64,000 bases of DNA from Zeugodacus cucurbitae (Eukaryota > Arthropoda > Insecta > Diptera > Tephritidae), in the NCBI RefSeq assembly GCF_028554725.1, contig NC_071671.1, forward strand, positions 46,222,501 to 46,286,500, given 5' to 3'. The notes under the pieces were generated by a model that saw nothing but the letters and a program-made list of their open reading frames with translations, had not been told where the DNA came from and ran no database searches. The position numbers were made by a program, and so were the translations under genes. Shown piece after piece: positions 1 to 12,587 of the stretch. Numbering within the stretch: the stretch's first letter is position 1; each line of letters opens with the position of its first letter.

Positions 1-251
1 CTGCTTGCCAAGGACATAACCACTTGTGCTTGTGTGCAGTGTAATGCCAAGCATAACCGTTATACACAACAAGCAGTCTGCAAATTCTGAGCATACCCTG
101 GTGGGCCACACAATTTATCTGTTCCGTGTGTAATTTCATTTTCCATACAAATAAAAAAATATAAAAAACGAAACGAAAAGAAAACTAAACAATTCTTCTC
201 TGCGTTGTAGCATTTCATTTTTAAGAAGTGAAAATTGTTTTAATACTTCCA

Positions 252-395
252 ATGTTTGTTTTTTATTTAACACCTCGTGTCGCCATCTTGTGCGCCATAT
301 TGTATGCTACGGCAGCTCAGTCGGTGGCTGTAACGGCAATCCAGCGTTGCACCGTTATGGCGGTGATAATCAACAAGCAACAACAACTTGTTTGA
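252..395 (+). CDS. Small ORF with signal-peptide-like N-terminus (unproven)
   Basis: I do not recognise this. An ATG opens a 47-codon frame whose first 24 residues (MFVFYLTPRVAILCAILYAT, then AAQS) look like a secretory signal: a short start, a hydrophobic core and small residues at a plausible cleavage point. The rest is short and featureless, ending at TGA 393-395. There is a weak splice-donor-like GTAACG within it, so it could be a first coding exon rather than a complete gene. It lies upstream of the prickle promoter region, and nothing links it to that gene. Chance is a real alternative at this length. Confidence 0.15.
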   Translation: MFVFYLTPRVAILCAILYATAAQSVAVTAIQRCTVMAVIINKQQQLV

Positions 396-2311
396 CACGT
401 GTTCGAAACGTTAAAATCTCTACTTTTACGAGTTGCAGAATTGTTACGAGCACAACTGATACAGGAAGCGGTCACAGGACATGGTTACAGCCGTGTGAAG
501 GCGGTGTAAATGGTTATGAAGGCGGATAATACATTTCTACGGATACCTGGGAGACAAAATAGTGCCATGTGGTCGTTAGTGTTTCTAAAATTGTTATCTT
601 TTTGGGGTGGTACTCTTCCCTTCATCCGTATTGGTTACTGTTGTTATAGTTGAAAGGAAAGTTTCAGTTACATTTGTTTAACACTTTTGTGGATTGTGAA
701 CTCATGCGGCAAGGTGTTTTTGCGGCTTTGGAGTACAGAATTGCAGTAACCTTCATTGAACATTTTCCAACATATTTCTTTTCGTCTAAGCTTTATCTTA
801 GAACTCGGAAAATATATAATAGCACTCTACTGTTCCCCAAATCAAATTTGAAAATTCCACTTAGCCTCTTCATTCTCTGTCTCGGATTTTGAAAAAAAAA
901 AACGATTTGGAATATGTATATATTTACACATATTCGTAGTATTATGTACCTCGAAGTCTCAATAAATTGTCGATCTAAAAATTATGGCCGGTGCAGTACT
1001 GATCTCTTTAACCGACTCCGTATGACTAAGAAGTTTTTTCATTGAAAAAACGATCGACGGTTTGTCATTGCTTTCCCATGTGAATTCTTATTAAATAAAT
1101 TCTTGATGTTGGCCAGAAGAAAGATGAGTCCCTGGTCGCAATATGGCGAAGGATTCGGGTACGGTATATCATAAATTTAAGGCAGTTAAAGATAAACAAT
1201 CACATAGAAAATCATTATTTTTCAAAATCAGTCTGAGCCTAAAAGCTTATTTTAGTTTTAAAGAATTGAATTTATTAAGTATAAATTCTGAAATATAAGC
1301 CTTCTGAAATAACTCGAGTTTTCTTAAGTTATAATTGCCTTAATAATTATTAACCGTCCGTTCTTATCATAGTAGAGATAATTTTGTCTGGCCCAGCAAA
1401 TTGCCTTTAAATTTTGAGTTCACAACAGTGAAATTGTGACACAGAGTGCCGGCTTGAAGTGAGGTTTACTCTATTGCTAGATTACCTAGACAATGTATTC
1501 TGTAGTCGAGAACACTAAATATGATTATATGAAGTGTCTAATGTCTAATTCTCAAATGTAATTTCCCATCATTCTTCTGTTTGATTTTATTTTCGAAATT
1601 TCGTTTATATATTGTGAGCAACTCATCCTAAAATAGTCGGATATATGTAGGTGTTACATCGTTATCAAAATTTTTTACGAGGATTTGGTGTGTAATTTTC
1701 TGAAGTGGCAATTTCCTAAAAGCCGGCACATCAATACCTATTCAACAATGTATGCCGCACATATGCCCCTTATTTAAAGGCTTATTCAAATTACTAAAAT
1801 GTACAAACCTTTTGTATAGTAGTTACCAACTGCTAAGTATTCAATTGTTTACGCTTGGTTACCAATGCTTTTCAAGTTCTAAAGTTCTTCTGTAGTCTAC
1901 TTTTAATTCACACATTTTCCACCACTGCTTCTCATTCCCTTTTGCCTCTTTAAACCTTGCTCTCACTCTATCAACCTCGCTGTTAACTAACTTCCCCGTA
2001 ATTAAAATATTTCCACTTCTTATTTATTTGTTTGCTGTTTAATTTCGCAGAAGCACAGTTAGTCTAAACGCACACACACTTCCCGTTTGTTAAATGTGTG
2101 TGTGTGTGTGTGTGTGCATGTAAATGTGTTGTAGGAAAGGACGCGCAGTGTGTTTGTTTGCTCGTTGGTCGCCAAAGAATTTCCCTTTGATTCACTCTCG
2201 CTACTAATTAGCTAAATTAATTACTAACGCTCCGGCAGAGTGTCTAAATGTTTACTTTAATATACTACAATTCTCCGTACTTATTTATTATTCTCTTTGC
2301 TTTCCAGTGAG
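396..2311. other. Upstream non-coding stretch
   Basis: About 1.9 kb of A+T-rich DNA with frequent stops in all frames. I see no supported gene. Open frames here are short and have ordinary noncoding composition. It contains a (TG)11 run near its end. Confidence 0.5.
2095..2116. repeat. (TG)11 microsatellite
   Basis: Uninterrupted TG dinucleotide run, read directly from the sequence. Confidence 0.9.
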
Positions 2312-2389
2312 TACTGAAGTTGACGGAATCTTTTGGGACTCATGACGACGCAAGTGACTACATCAAGTGGGATTTTGAATGTCTAAGAG
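2312..2389 (+). CDS. Candidate internal exon of unknown gene
   Basis: A pyrimidine tract ending TTTCCAGTGAG precedes, and a consensus donor (GTAAGT, 2390-2395) follows, a 78-nt open frame. The frame reads LKLTESFGTHDDASDYIKWD followed by FECLR, which has protein-like composition. The exon is phase 1 at both ends if the second AG (2310-2311) is the acceptor; with the first AG (2306-2307) the same frame would open with TGA. Phase 1 does not fit the phase-2 acceptor of the prickle exon at 48551, so it would be either a 5' UTR exon of prickle or a coding exon of another + strand gene. No family recognised. Confidence 0.3.
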
Positions 2390-3319
2390 GTAAGTTTTTT
2401 TTATATTCAAGTGGAATATATAAAGATATGTTGAATACTATATTCATATTTATGGTTTTAGTAAGGTTTGGTATTTGAAGGTTTAGGATACATTAGAATA
2501 TACTGGCATATCTATCCCTCCAAAAAGATAAAACTCAAAACAAAAGATTAAGATTTGGCGATAGATGGACATTAGAGGAGAAGGTGCATGGATAATTCAA
2601 TTTGACTTTCTCCATAGAAGGATCTTGCACAAGTGCTAGTTGTTATTCAGCAATTTCCGATCTAATGCCAGGTCTATAGCCCAATGCTGAAACGTATGTG
2701 GACAACGGACTACCGACTTCTTCTCCATTCGACTATTATGTGGCTAAGGTTTATTTTTTTCTAGTTCATTTGCTTACTGTTTCCGGATATTCCGCTACGC
2801 TAAGGGTACCCAACCAAGTCGGATATCGAAGTTGCTTGAAGGTAATATTAAAGAGGTCATAAACTCCTTCACTATCTTTGGGCGTACCGTCCATTCAATA
2901 TCTGAAGAAGAATACTCTATTACAAAATTATATTCGTAAGCTATTAGGAATTATTCTTAATTCGATCCATTCATCTCATTTGTTCCAACAATTTGTAAGA
3001 ATACCAGAACCAGTGGTTTAGAAAGCGCTATATCACCCATAATTCAAGCTATTTCTAGACTTTGACTACTACTTTTTTGCTGCAAAAATTCAGAACGCTA
3101 GCATGTTGCACATTTAAAAATAATTGCACATATTTATTTAGCTGCACTTATTGCGCTTGCTCCACTTTCCACTGGCAAACACGATTACTATTCGATCGTC
3201 TGCGAGCAACAACATTAATCATTACGTTCAACAACACGAACGATCCTTTAGCTACGTTAATTGTGTCAAATGACCTCGAGCAGTTGCTGAAAAAAGTGAC
3301 AGCGATTACTTAAAATAGG
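2390..3319 (+). other. Non-coding stretch before the promoter region
   Basis: A+T-rich sequence after the GTAAGT donor at 2390. No convincing open frame, RNA gene or repeat was seen. Confidence 0.4.
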
Positions 3320-3461
3320 CGCGTTCAATGAAGAACGCGTCAAGAGAGAGAGACCCAAAGGCCAAAATGTGAGCGAGGGTGTAGCGGCGGTGCAACTTGT
3401 TTATTTGTTGACGATAAACCAGTTAAAAGAGAGTGTACCACAATTGTTGAGAGAGCTCGTG
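3320..3461. promoter_or_regulatory. GAGA-rich segment with small hairpin
   Basis: A 7-bp inverted repeat (CGCGTTC / GAACGCG, 3320-3339) is followed by a GAGAGAGAGA run at 3344-3353 and more GAGAG-type sites near 3427-3455. In flies such motifs are bound by GAGA factor (Trl) at many developmental promoters. The position about 1.1 kb upstream of the long prickle exon makes a regulatory role plausible, but binding is inferred only from the motif. Confidence 0.3.
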
Positions 3462-3748
3462 TTGCCGAACTCAACTCATCATTTGACTACAATAAATATT
3501 TGGAATGTATCGTTTTGGTGCTCTTCTATTACAATATTGGTAGTATGCGCACCTGTTGAGCGCAAAAACTGGCTGTGGTGAATTTATATTTGTTACACAT
3601 TTGGTGCAACAAGTGTGGTGTATAGTAGTAGCGGATTGTTCGAGCGCGCACGAGCGCGTTTTGTTTACACACCGAATTGCTTTCATTAAGGTTGCGACTG
3701 TGAGTTGTTGTTAGTTTATGCTGATCAAGTTGCTTGATCTACAGCTGG

Positions 3749-3762
3749 GTGCGCATGCGCAC
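3749..3762. promoter_or_regulatory. Ewg/NRF-1-type palindrome, site 1
   Basis: A perfect 14-bp palindrome (GTGCGCATGCGCAC) contains GCGCATGCGC, the recognition core of the NRF-1 family, whose fly member is Erect wing. It stands out in A+T-rich surroundings, about 0.8 kb upstream of the long prickle start codon. A second exact core lies 305 bp downstream. Confidence 0.4.
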
Positions 3763-4055
3763 GCAGGCATGCTCATTGCTACTGTTGCCGCTACTATGCT
3801 GTCGTACAACTAACTTTCTTCTGCATTTCACCACTAACAAATTATGCTGCGCGTTCGTTTCACATCTTCGTGTTGACTCCCCGCGCTTTGGTGGTGGTTT
3901 CAGTGTTGGTGCTGTTGATGCGCCAGCATAGTTGGACAAATCGCAAACTCTCTACTTGGCGTTTAGTTTACAACGAAACTTCGGCGCGTCAAGACGAGTG
4001 TATTAAATGACCGGTTTTTTGATTATATACTGCTTGCGCTTTATTTCGTGCTTCT

Positions 4056-4065
4056 GCGCATGCGC
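4056..4065. promoter_or_regulatory. Ewg/NRF-1-type palindrome, site 2
   Basis: An exact second GCGCATGCGC, about 480 bp upstream of the ATG at 4542. It sits some 30 bp downstream of a TATATA string (4024-4029). The pairing of two such sites suggests the promoter of the long (sple-type) transcript lies around here; the exact start site is not determinable by eye. Confidence 0.4.
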
Positions 4066-4541
4066 GTGGTAGACGCTTCTTGTTATTTTTGCACCTTTGT
4101 TGATCGATCAACGTTTCTAGTGTAAATACTTAATATAGCGTCGCGTTTTCTAAGCGGATTTGTTGCGTGCGAATGCAGAGCACGTAATTAGAACGCGCGA
4201 TCGCGCCGCTTTGTCGTGTATCACAATAATTGGCATTGACAATAATTGCTTGCATGCAGGCGGACGTACGGTTAACCGACTATTCGGGGCGCGTTTGGTG
4301 TGTTCGATTTGCAATTTAGTGCGATTAGCTGCGCGCGTGCAACTGAGTGTTTGTGATAGCACTAGATTTGTGTTGATTTATAAAAATTTTACTAAACATA
4401 GGCGTGGCGCATTTAGAGCGGCCAACTTAAATAAGGGGTTGTGTGTTATCGCGTTGATCGCCACTTGTTTATTATTGTTTAAAACGCAAAAAATATATTC
4501 AAACCTAAAAATCGTGTTTAAGCTTTGACAACAAATAAAAA

Positions 4542-6577
4542 ATGTCACATGCGCTGCAAGCGTTTAAGCTGAAAACGGCCGCGCAACCAAATTTGCCGCT
4601 ACCCAAATCGTTGGGTCGCCGCGCCCATTTGCTTGCCACGAAAAACTGGTGGAAACTGTGTTTTGTGTACGATCATGATCCGTCGAAACTTTACCGTGAA
4701 ATCACTTATAATACAGAGTCGCAAAAAATCGAAGACATTAAAAAAGATAATACAACAACAATGAAAACTACTGAGAATACCGCTTCGGCGTGTAATGCGG
4801 AGGCTGCTGATTCATTGCGCGCTGCGGCAATGTCACCAGTGGAAAGCGGCAGCGCATCGCAGAGCTCATTAAATGACGCTGCAAAATTATTTCCACGCAA
4901 TATGCCGAGCGTGAGGCGCAGTCGCCGGCGTATAGCTGCCAAAGCTGTAGCTGGTGATGAGCCAGCGGAGAGCGCAGAGGCGCCAGCGATTGAGAAGGAA
5001 TCACCGCAGAAGTCAAAAATATCAAACGCCGTTGTTTTGCATCGCGTCGATAGTAGCTGCCACAAATCGAGCCTGTCACGCGTCACAAAGTTAACGCCGC
5101 GCAAAGTAAAGGCGCCACATTGCGCGCGAAGTCGGCAAGATGGTAAGCGCGAGGTGAGAGGTCACAGCAAAGAACGTAGAAATAAAAGTAGAGCGTACGC
5201 GCAAAATAATAGCAGCGACAAGCCGCTTGCTGACAACAACGGCAATTGCAAACATGCGCTTGATGGCAATAATGCGCCAGCACAGAAAGCGCACACAGCG
5301 CGTTGTCACAAGCATAGCAAGCAAACGCTTGGCGCTGTGCAGCAACAACCAAAACAGGCGCCAATAACTGGTACACCAGCACAAGGAACCGCGCGCCAGC
5401 AGCAGCCGCACTGTGAAATTGCACAACAGTTCAAGCAAGCAACGCGCACACACCAACTCTTCGCCAAATCACTGAAATTGTCTCTGCTGCCGCATGAGCT
5501 ATCACTCTGTGACGTTGGCGCGCTGTCGCATACATTGTCGGCCGCAAGCGCATTGTCATGCGCGGTCACCCAAACTGCCGATGCTGAATACGCGCATAAC
5601 CGCTTGGCCGCAATCGGCGCATTGCCATCACCCTCTGCCGCCTCACAGACACATTCACAACAATCCAGTCTCATTAGCTATGATTTGAGTCGTTCCACAA
5701 GTCGCCTAAGCTGCTTTGAGTCATTACCAAATGCGGCTAATGCCGTAACAACAGCGACAACAAAAGCAATGGGTAAACAGGCGCTAGCAAGTCAATCGCT
5801 TGCGACTGACAAACTAAGTCACCGACCGCATCACCAACATATGGATGACACATTTCTGTCATCGGGCATCTCATGCGGCGACATGGAGACGCAATCAGAA
5901 GCGAGTTGTGGCTCGCCGTTGCTACTACATCTACACGATGTCGCCAGCAACAATGTTGCACAACTGCATGTTACTGCTGAGTTTGGTGCGCATATGGAGG
6001 ACGTTGAGGATGCATTAATTGAGGCTGAGGTGGCACAGCTTACGGCCAATTTACGGCGTGATGAAGAGGCGGCAAAGCGACGTCTGTCAAAACGTGCCGA
6101 GGCAACAACAAAAATGTTGCAGTCGAAAAATGGTGTGTGTACGAGTGAAAGAAATGCGACGTCGGTGTTGGCAGCAGCAAAGAAAGTCGCCGTTGTCACC
6201 AATGCCAAAATAATGTCAACAACTACAACAACAAACATAACATCAGCAACTACAAAAACAAAAGCCACTTCAGACGTCTTACCACAATCACTAAATGTTG
6301 CCGATCTACGCAATTTGAAAGTTTGTCGCAATCGCAACGCGGTGTGGATGCTTTCGTGCGCCAACAACAACAACAGCTACATAGCGCCCATACCGGATGA
6401 TGCGCAACTCAGCGATATTGAAGAGCAACTTGCGCGCTTGCCCACATGCGATGAAGTGGATATGTCTTGTGCGATGACTGAAGTCCCAGCAAAAACAGTG
6501 GCAAGTGGCACAGCTGAAAGTGCAGTAGTAGCACTAACAGCAACAACAACCACACATTCGTGTCTGCAGCAACAGCT
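4542..6577 (+). CDS. pk: prickle long-isoform (spiny-legs type) first coding exon
   Basis: This exon encodes the N-terminal extension of the long Prickle form: 678 codons plus two bases. The ATG at 4542 is preceded in frame by TAA two codons upstream, so this is the first possible start; the context AAAATG is good for flies. A conserved-looking block lies at residues 35-54 (NWWKLCFVYDHDPSKLYREI). The middle is low-complexity, rich in Ala, Ser, Thr, Gln and His, with a charged, probably helical stretch at about 485-527 and an acidic block near 613-645. The frame would stop at TAA 6579, but a consensus donor GTAAGT starts at 6578 and leaves phase 2, matching the acceptor at 48551. In Drosophila the Sple-specific N-terminus changes polarity output and links Prickle to the Dachsous/Fat pathway. 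The extension is longer than I recall for Drosophila (about 350 residues, from memory). Naming it sple rests on position, phase and isoform logic, not on an alignment. Confidence 0.8.
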
Positions 6578-7998
6578 GTAAGTAATAAACTTTGGTTCAT
6601 GAACATTTCTGTAGCTTATGTGTATGAATTTGGGGAAAAAAGAAAGCTGTTAAGAATTCTATAAAATTTCTTTTTTCCCCACACCCAATGACCCTTACGT
6701 CTGCAGCTTTCATTTTCTATCAATACACTAAAATTATATCATAGTCATTAGCATTTCAATAGTTCCGCCGCACTGTACTACTAAACTGTCGATTAGTCGG
6801 TAAACAGGCTTTTATTGTAAGCGTTTAATGGCTTGATTGGGCGCGTCCAATAAATTATACAAAAGCAGAACAACAGTAGAACAAAGCAGTTTATTCTTTT
6901 ATTCTTCACTACAAGTGGTGAATAAACATTCAAAACTGGCGTAGTTGGTATTTGGTGTTTAAGGGGTTTAATTGAAACAATGTTTTTCCTAAAAAAAAAA
7001 GTGTAAAGAAACCGAAAAATAATAAGTAAAAAAAATTAAAATATGAAAATAAAAAAAAATGTTTTCAGCTTTTTCCTGGCCTTAAAAATAAATATATTCA
7101 AATTTTTCTTCGACGATTTTTCTACTTCCATACATAAGAGTACTCCTACAAGCCTTAAATATTTCCAAGAAAGTTAGGACAATTATTTTAAAAACATTTT
7201 TAGGTTATGTTTGCCATAAGAAGAAGTTCAAATATCTGGGGTGGTCTGGAGGATCATACTATGTGATTCCATTGTGAATAGTGAAAGCTAGAGTTCAACT
7301 AGATTAATTTTATAAGCCAGGGTAAGCTTTGATACGGCTTTCCGATACGATGAAATCGACATGAATTTATGTTATTGATATTTACCTTTGAAAATAAAAA
7401 GTTTCGAGAATTTGTTACATGATTTTTTTTAATTGAGATCTCAACATTTAAATTACTATAATTTGTTCCTTATCAAACAGAATTGGCATACCAAAAAAGC
7501 CTAAAGTGTAAATCAATAAATTTCAATCCCGAAAAATTGTATCGAGTAGCCTAACGAAGTAACCAAGTTTCCATTCTTTTATTTTTATAATTTAAAAATG
7601 TTTATGAAAAAATTTAATATTTGAAGTTTCTTAATCAAGTTCGCAACTGAAATAGATAAAGTTGTAATACTAATATTGTAATAATCTTATAATTTTTTAT
7701 TAGAGTGGAACTCTCTTGACTGCCTGTGTGAGTATTTTCCGATTTTTTACAAAAAAATATGAAATTTGATTCGTTGCTACGAATGTAGCGCAAAACCCCC
7801 TTAAAGCCCATCATGGCTACGACTCTGTTGTTCAATAAAGGTAAACAAATGAGTATCTTCAACTACAAATTTTACAGCGGCAGCTCAATGAATGTTCGTT
7901 GCTTATTGTTCATCGAATTCAAAAGAATGATTATCGGTTTCTTTAGAACGATTATATAAACTTCTGTTGAATTAGTCTAAGTTTTGGACTGGCCGTTG

Positions 7999-8017
7999 TA
8001 TATATATATATATATAT
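7999..8017. repeat. (TA)n microsatellite
   Basis: Uninterrupted TA run of about nine units. Confidence 0.85.
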
Positions 8018-10156
8018 TTACTAACTAATAGCTATTTGTGAAGCTCTCTCTTGGGTTTTAGACTTATGTCACAAGTTTCTAGTTCAAAACTGTTATAAAC
8101 AACTCTACTCTTGTTTTGAATTCGGAAATAATTTAATGTATATCGACTTTCGAGGAGACTCATGAAAAGATAAAACACATGAATTTATAATATTGATCAA
8201 ACAAATTGGAAGACGGTTTTCAACTAAAAATATTCACAAATGTAGTAGTAACACTTTGTAATTAGCTTCATGTGCTTCTGAAGAAGTAGATTTCAACTCG
8301 TTTTGCTGTCAAAAGCTACACTTTCTGATGCAAACACCCAGAAAATAGTTTAAAATTTCGAAAAAAAAAATTGTCGCGTTCTTCTCGCAAAATTTCTCAT
8401 TACCTGCCTTTTCACTCAACTAATCTAATGTAGGCCAAGTTACTTTTATTGATATTTTTACTTCGTTTAATTGAATAAAATATTCTTCCTATTAGAAAAT
8501 AATTATTTCAAAAAAAAAATTTGTTTGCGTATTCCCCAAAAATTAAGAAAGACCTAAAAAAATAAGGAAGACCTTTATTCAAATTTTGAACTAATTGCAG
8601 CCGGCAGCCACAAGCTCTATTTTAGTCACAGTAGTTTATAAACATATGTATAATATATGTATATATATAGTTGTGTGTACATATGTATAGTCATGCTATA
8701 TATGGAAGCTTTTGAGAAACGCCAGCTAATTACCATATAAATATCGAGCTCATTAAGAAGCTATGCAAAATTAATAAAACCAAAAATATACTTACAAACA
8801 TTTAGATTCGTAAGAAGAGAAATATGTGCTTATATGTATCTTATATGCATCCCAGCACACATACACATACGCATTAAATACCTGGTAGAATTAATGAGCT
8901 GCGTTTACAATATTTCGCGCTTCCACTAATTAATTTATTCAAAAGCCATTAGCGATAAACTAAACTCCTTCTTCTTCTTCTTAATCACACTTTATGTTTT
9001 TTTCATCGTTTAAATATTTATTTATTTTGTTGTTGTTTTTCTGCTAAGCGTTTTTCCCGTGCCATATGGCTTGTAGCATACGACAATGTGTCAGAAGCAA
9101 TTTTGTGGCAGTCAATTGATGAGACGCATAATTTTGGCATGCGGTTAGTAGTTTTGCCAAAATGTTTTTCGTGATTATGGACATTTGAAGACCCCAGCGG
9201 CTAGCCAGCAAGGCAATCAAGCGTTAGTCCGCCGAAAAAAGCCGGTACGGCAACATTGAAAAGGCGTTGCAAATTGCGAATCATTAATAGCGGTGTCATT
9301 TAAGCAAATACAGGAGTGCATACACACTCCCATCAGTTTATGCAAAAATAATTTTTGGCAATTCTCGAAATTGCATTCGCATTATTTAGTTGTCAAAAGA
9401 GTTGTAAGCGACGCTACATCCTCCAGCAGCCGGCTGAGTGACACACTTTCGTTGTTGTTGTTTGTTTTGTTGCTTATGACGGCATGCATTCGCTTATTGC
9501 ATGTAATAAAGTCATAAATGCGCAAATAACAGCTGCTGACAATAAGCCATTTTTTATGCGCATTTAATGACTGGGCACTGTACTTTTCGAATTTATCGTT
9601 TTGTTTTTTCGAGGCACACGTGCGAAAAGCTTGAGAAAAATTATGCGTAAAAACATGTATATTTGTATTTAGATTTATATACATTTATGTACATGAATAT
9701 ACGAGTAGACACCTACGTATATACTTTTTTTTGGTCAGAAAACTAAAATGTTTTCGGTTTATTATGTTTGTGGTGATGATCATTTCATCCGTTGTCAACC
9801 TTTTGAAATATATTAACATCAAATAATTTAACTTCTACGGAAAGAATTAAATTAATTAAGTAGAACAAAAAGCTTGTGAATATTTTTATATAAAGACTTA
9901 TGAGAAGAGCTACCACCTGTTTGAAATTCTTAAGCTACAAATATATTAAGATAAATATATAATATATATATATATAAATACGAACACCAAACAGAAGATT
10001 TTTAAGAAAGTTAACAATATTTTATTTAAATATTTTCGAAGAGAGTTGCCACTAATATGAGAAAAAGTTCAGTATAATCTGTAAAATAAAATTAAGATTT
10101 TAGGGAAATAATTTTCAGAGATTTTATCGCCTGTTTGAAATCAATTAATAAAATAG

Positions 10157-10985
10157 GTAAAATAGGTTTGGACCCGATTTTATTCATTTTTGGCACGGAG
10201 ATATAGAATTTAGACATTAGAAGAAAAATATTCCGCCTGAATATCTGAGAGACTTACCTATATTTTCGGTAAAAAAGATTAAAAGCACTGAGGTCCTCAT
10301 TGCCTTAAACCCTAGGGTCCGTTTTCGAGGATTTTTAGAAAGGGGTGCCACACTAAAAATTCAGAATTTTTGCAAAGTTCTGTTCCGATATCTTCACCAG
10401 TGCTTACTTTATATATTGTAAAGTAAACGATTCAGATCGACTTCCAAGTTCTGATATATGGGAAGTAGGCGCTGTAAACTGATTTGGACTATTTTCACAA
10501 CACATCATTGGGAAGCTAGGAAGATATTATGAACTGAATTTCATTGAAATTGGTGGAGTAGTTAGTTTAAAATTTTGTATACCATTTTGAGTGCAGCTCT
10601 TCTGTGCCGTCTTAATAATGAAATTTAAGGTTTCTGGCGGTTTTCCTTACTGAATTAATTGCACTTTAGTAGAAAAAGAAATTTCAACGTAACCTTTGTA
10701 TGGGAGGTGGGCGTGGTTATAATTCGATTTCCTTCATTTTTGGACTGTAAAAGCTAGTATCTAAAAGAAATGACTGTAGAGAGTTTGGTTGATATAGCTT
10801 TACTCACGCTCACTTCCACAAAAATTACATCCGGATATGCCTCTTCCTAGTGCGATCCATTTTAGGAAATTTTACTTTTATATCTTTATCTATCTAACTC
10901 TTTTATTTCTGTATGACACAAACAACCGTTATGTGAACAAAATTATAATACTCTCTTTAGCAGCTTTATTATGAGAGTATAAAAA
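10157..10985 (+). repeat. Dispersed repeat family A, copy 1
   Basis: It shares long collinear blocks with 47269-48310 in the same orientation, for example TATGGGAGGTGGGCGTGG and CATTTTTGGACTGTA. It shares blocks with 14143-14845 in the opposite orientation. Its right end (near 10950-10985) reads TAATACTCTCTTTAGCAGCT and ends GAGAGTATAAAA. No coding frame survives. This copy lacks the GTTCGG-type left end seen in the other two. The element class is unknown to me; similar sequence is common between fly genes. Confidence 0.75.
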
Positions 10986-12587
10986 TTGTTTTTCATATCA
11001 AATAAAATAAAATTTTAGAAAGAAAAAATTAATTACTATTAAAGAACAAGTTAATAAGCGTGTTACTGCAAACATTTCTACATATGAGTTCAAAATTATT
11101 AAAAAAATAAATCGAACATAGGGTTGTCATATTATTTCAAATAAATTTTCAGTATTGGCTATTAAGTATTTGATTATAATTACCGAGATAAATCAAACAA
11201 ACTCAAAACCTCAAAAGAGTTGCCATTAACGTATAATAAAAAAAATTATCCTACACATTTTTCAAACAATTAACAATGAGTACTTATTGTTAAGGAACTA
11301 ACTTTTTAAAAATTTACTTAAAATATTTCATTTAACTATGAGCGATGGAATTATATGCACTCAAAAATTAGCCAGCTAAATAACTTATTTTAGTTCAAAA
11401 TCAATTGAAATATTTAAATAATGGCATGAAATATGCGACAATTTCCTATAAACCATAGCTTCCCTTAAATAAATTTTAAATCTATCAAAATACGGATTCC
11501 ATAAGTATCATTACTCTTAGCATGTACGAACAAAAAATTAAAAAATATATATATACATATGTATTTCCGAGCAACAACATTCGAAACACCCAGCACGCAT
11601 ACCACGCACAAGCACACCACCAATTATGACTGCTGCCAAACATATTAATTTTCCACCATTTATAATTACATTTACATTTTTTATATACGCCATCAGCGCA
11701 GTGTCAACCAATTGAATTCCAGAAATGCGCCTGCGGTCGCACTGACCTGTATCGACATGTGACCAGGCATACACTTAAGTTGCGACCAACCATACCCTAA
11801 AGCCCCACCGCATACCCCTTCAACAACAAAACGACATAGGAGACCGGCTGTATATGTGTGTGTGTGTGTCTGTACGTTGAATTGATGTGCCGCCAAGAGG
11901 ACATGCGAATATTGCCACTCATAAATTCCATATGTCGTTTTAATAACCACACATTTATGTGCATGTTGCAAGCCGGACATTTGCAGCCGCATGCGGCATT
12001 GTGGCAACATCAACACGCCCATTCAGTTAAGTCAGAAAAATTAAGATCCTCATATACACAGACGGCAAAATGGAAGATGAAAACCGACACGAAGACGCAC
12101 CGATACTCACATCTCCCGCTAAGCTCAGCCGATGGCCGATGAATGGTTCGCTGATAGCAATGCGATATATCTCACTTGGCAGCTGGCTGCCGTGGAATGT
12201 ACTTATGTATGGCACAACAACAACAGAAACAACATGTTATAAATGTGATCAAGTCCAACCATATTGGGAGGCCTGTGCGGCTTGGACTAACCGCCCAGCA
12301 GCCGCATTGCCTACACTCCAACACACGCGAATACATGCATCCATGCCACCATATCTGGCTCGTAAATCGCACCTTTCGATGTATTCTTAGCTCGTGCATC
12401 TTCGCATATCAACATACGAGATACGTAGCTCAACACTTTTATCGCTTCATTTGCATGCTTTTGTGCGCCGCGAACAGCCCAGCCTCTGCAGCTGTGCGCT
12501 CGCCTCCACCGGTCGTGGCGACTTTAAATCGCCTCGCATTATGCATAAAAAATATGAAATCGAGCAAAACAAATAAAAGAAGTCGCA

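Noticed and set aside
4160..4528. 122-codon frame just upstream of the long prickle exon
   Set aside because: Lies in the expected 5' UTR/promoter, starts at TTG, and has no recognisable domain.
4706..6606. Many minus-strand frames opposite the long prickle exon
   Set aside because: Shadows of the GC-richer coding strand; Cys/Leu/Ala-rich products without motifs.
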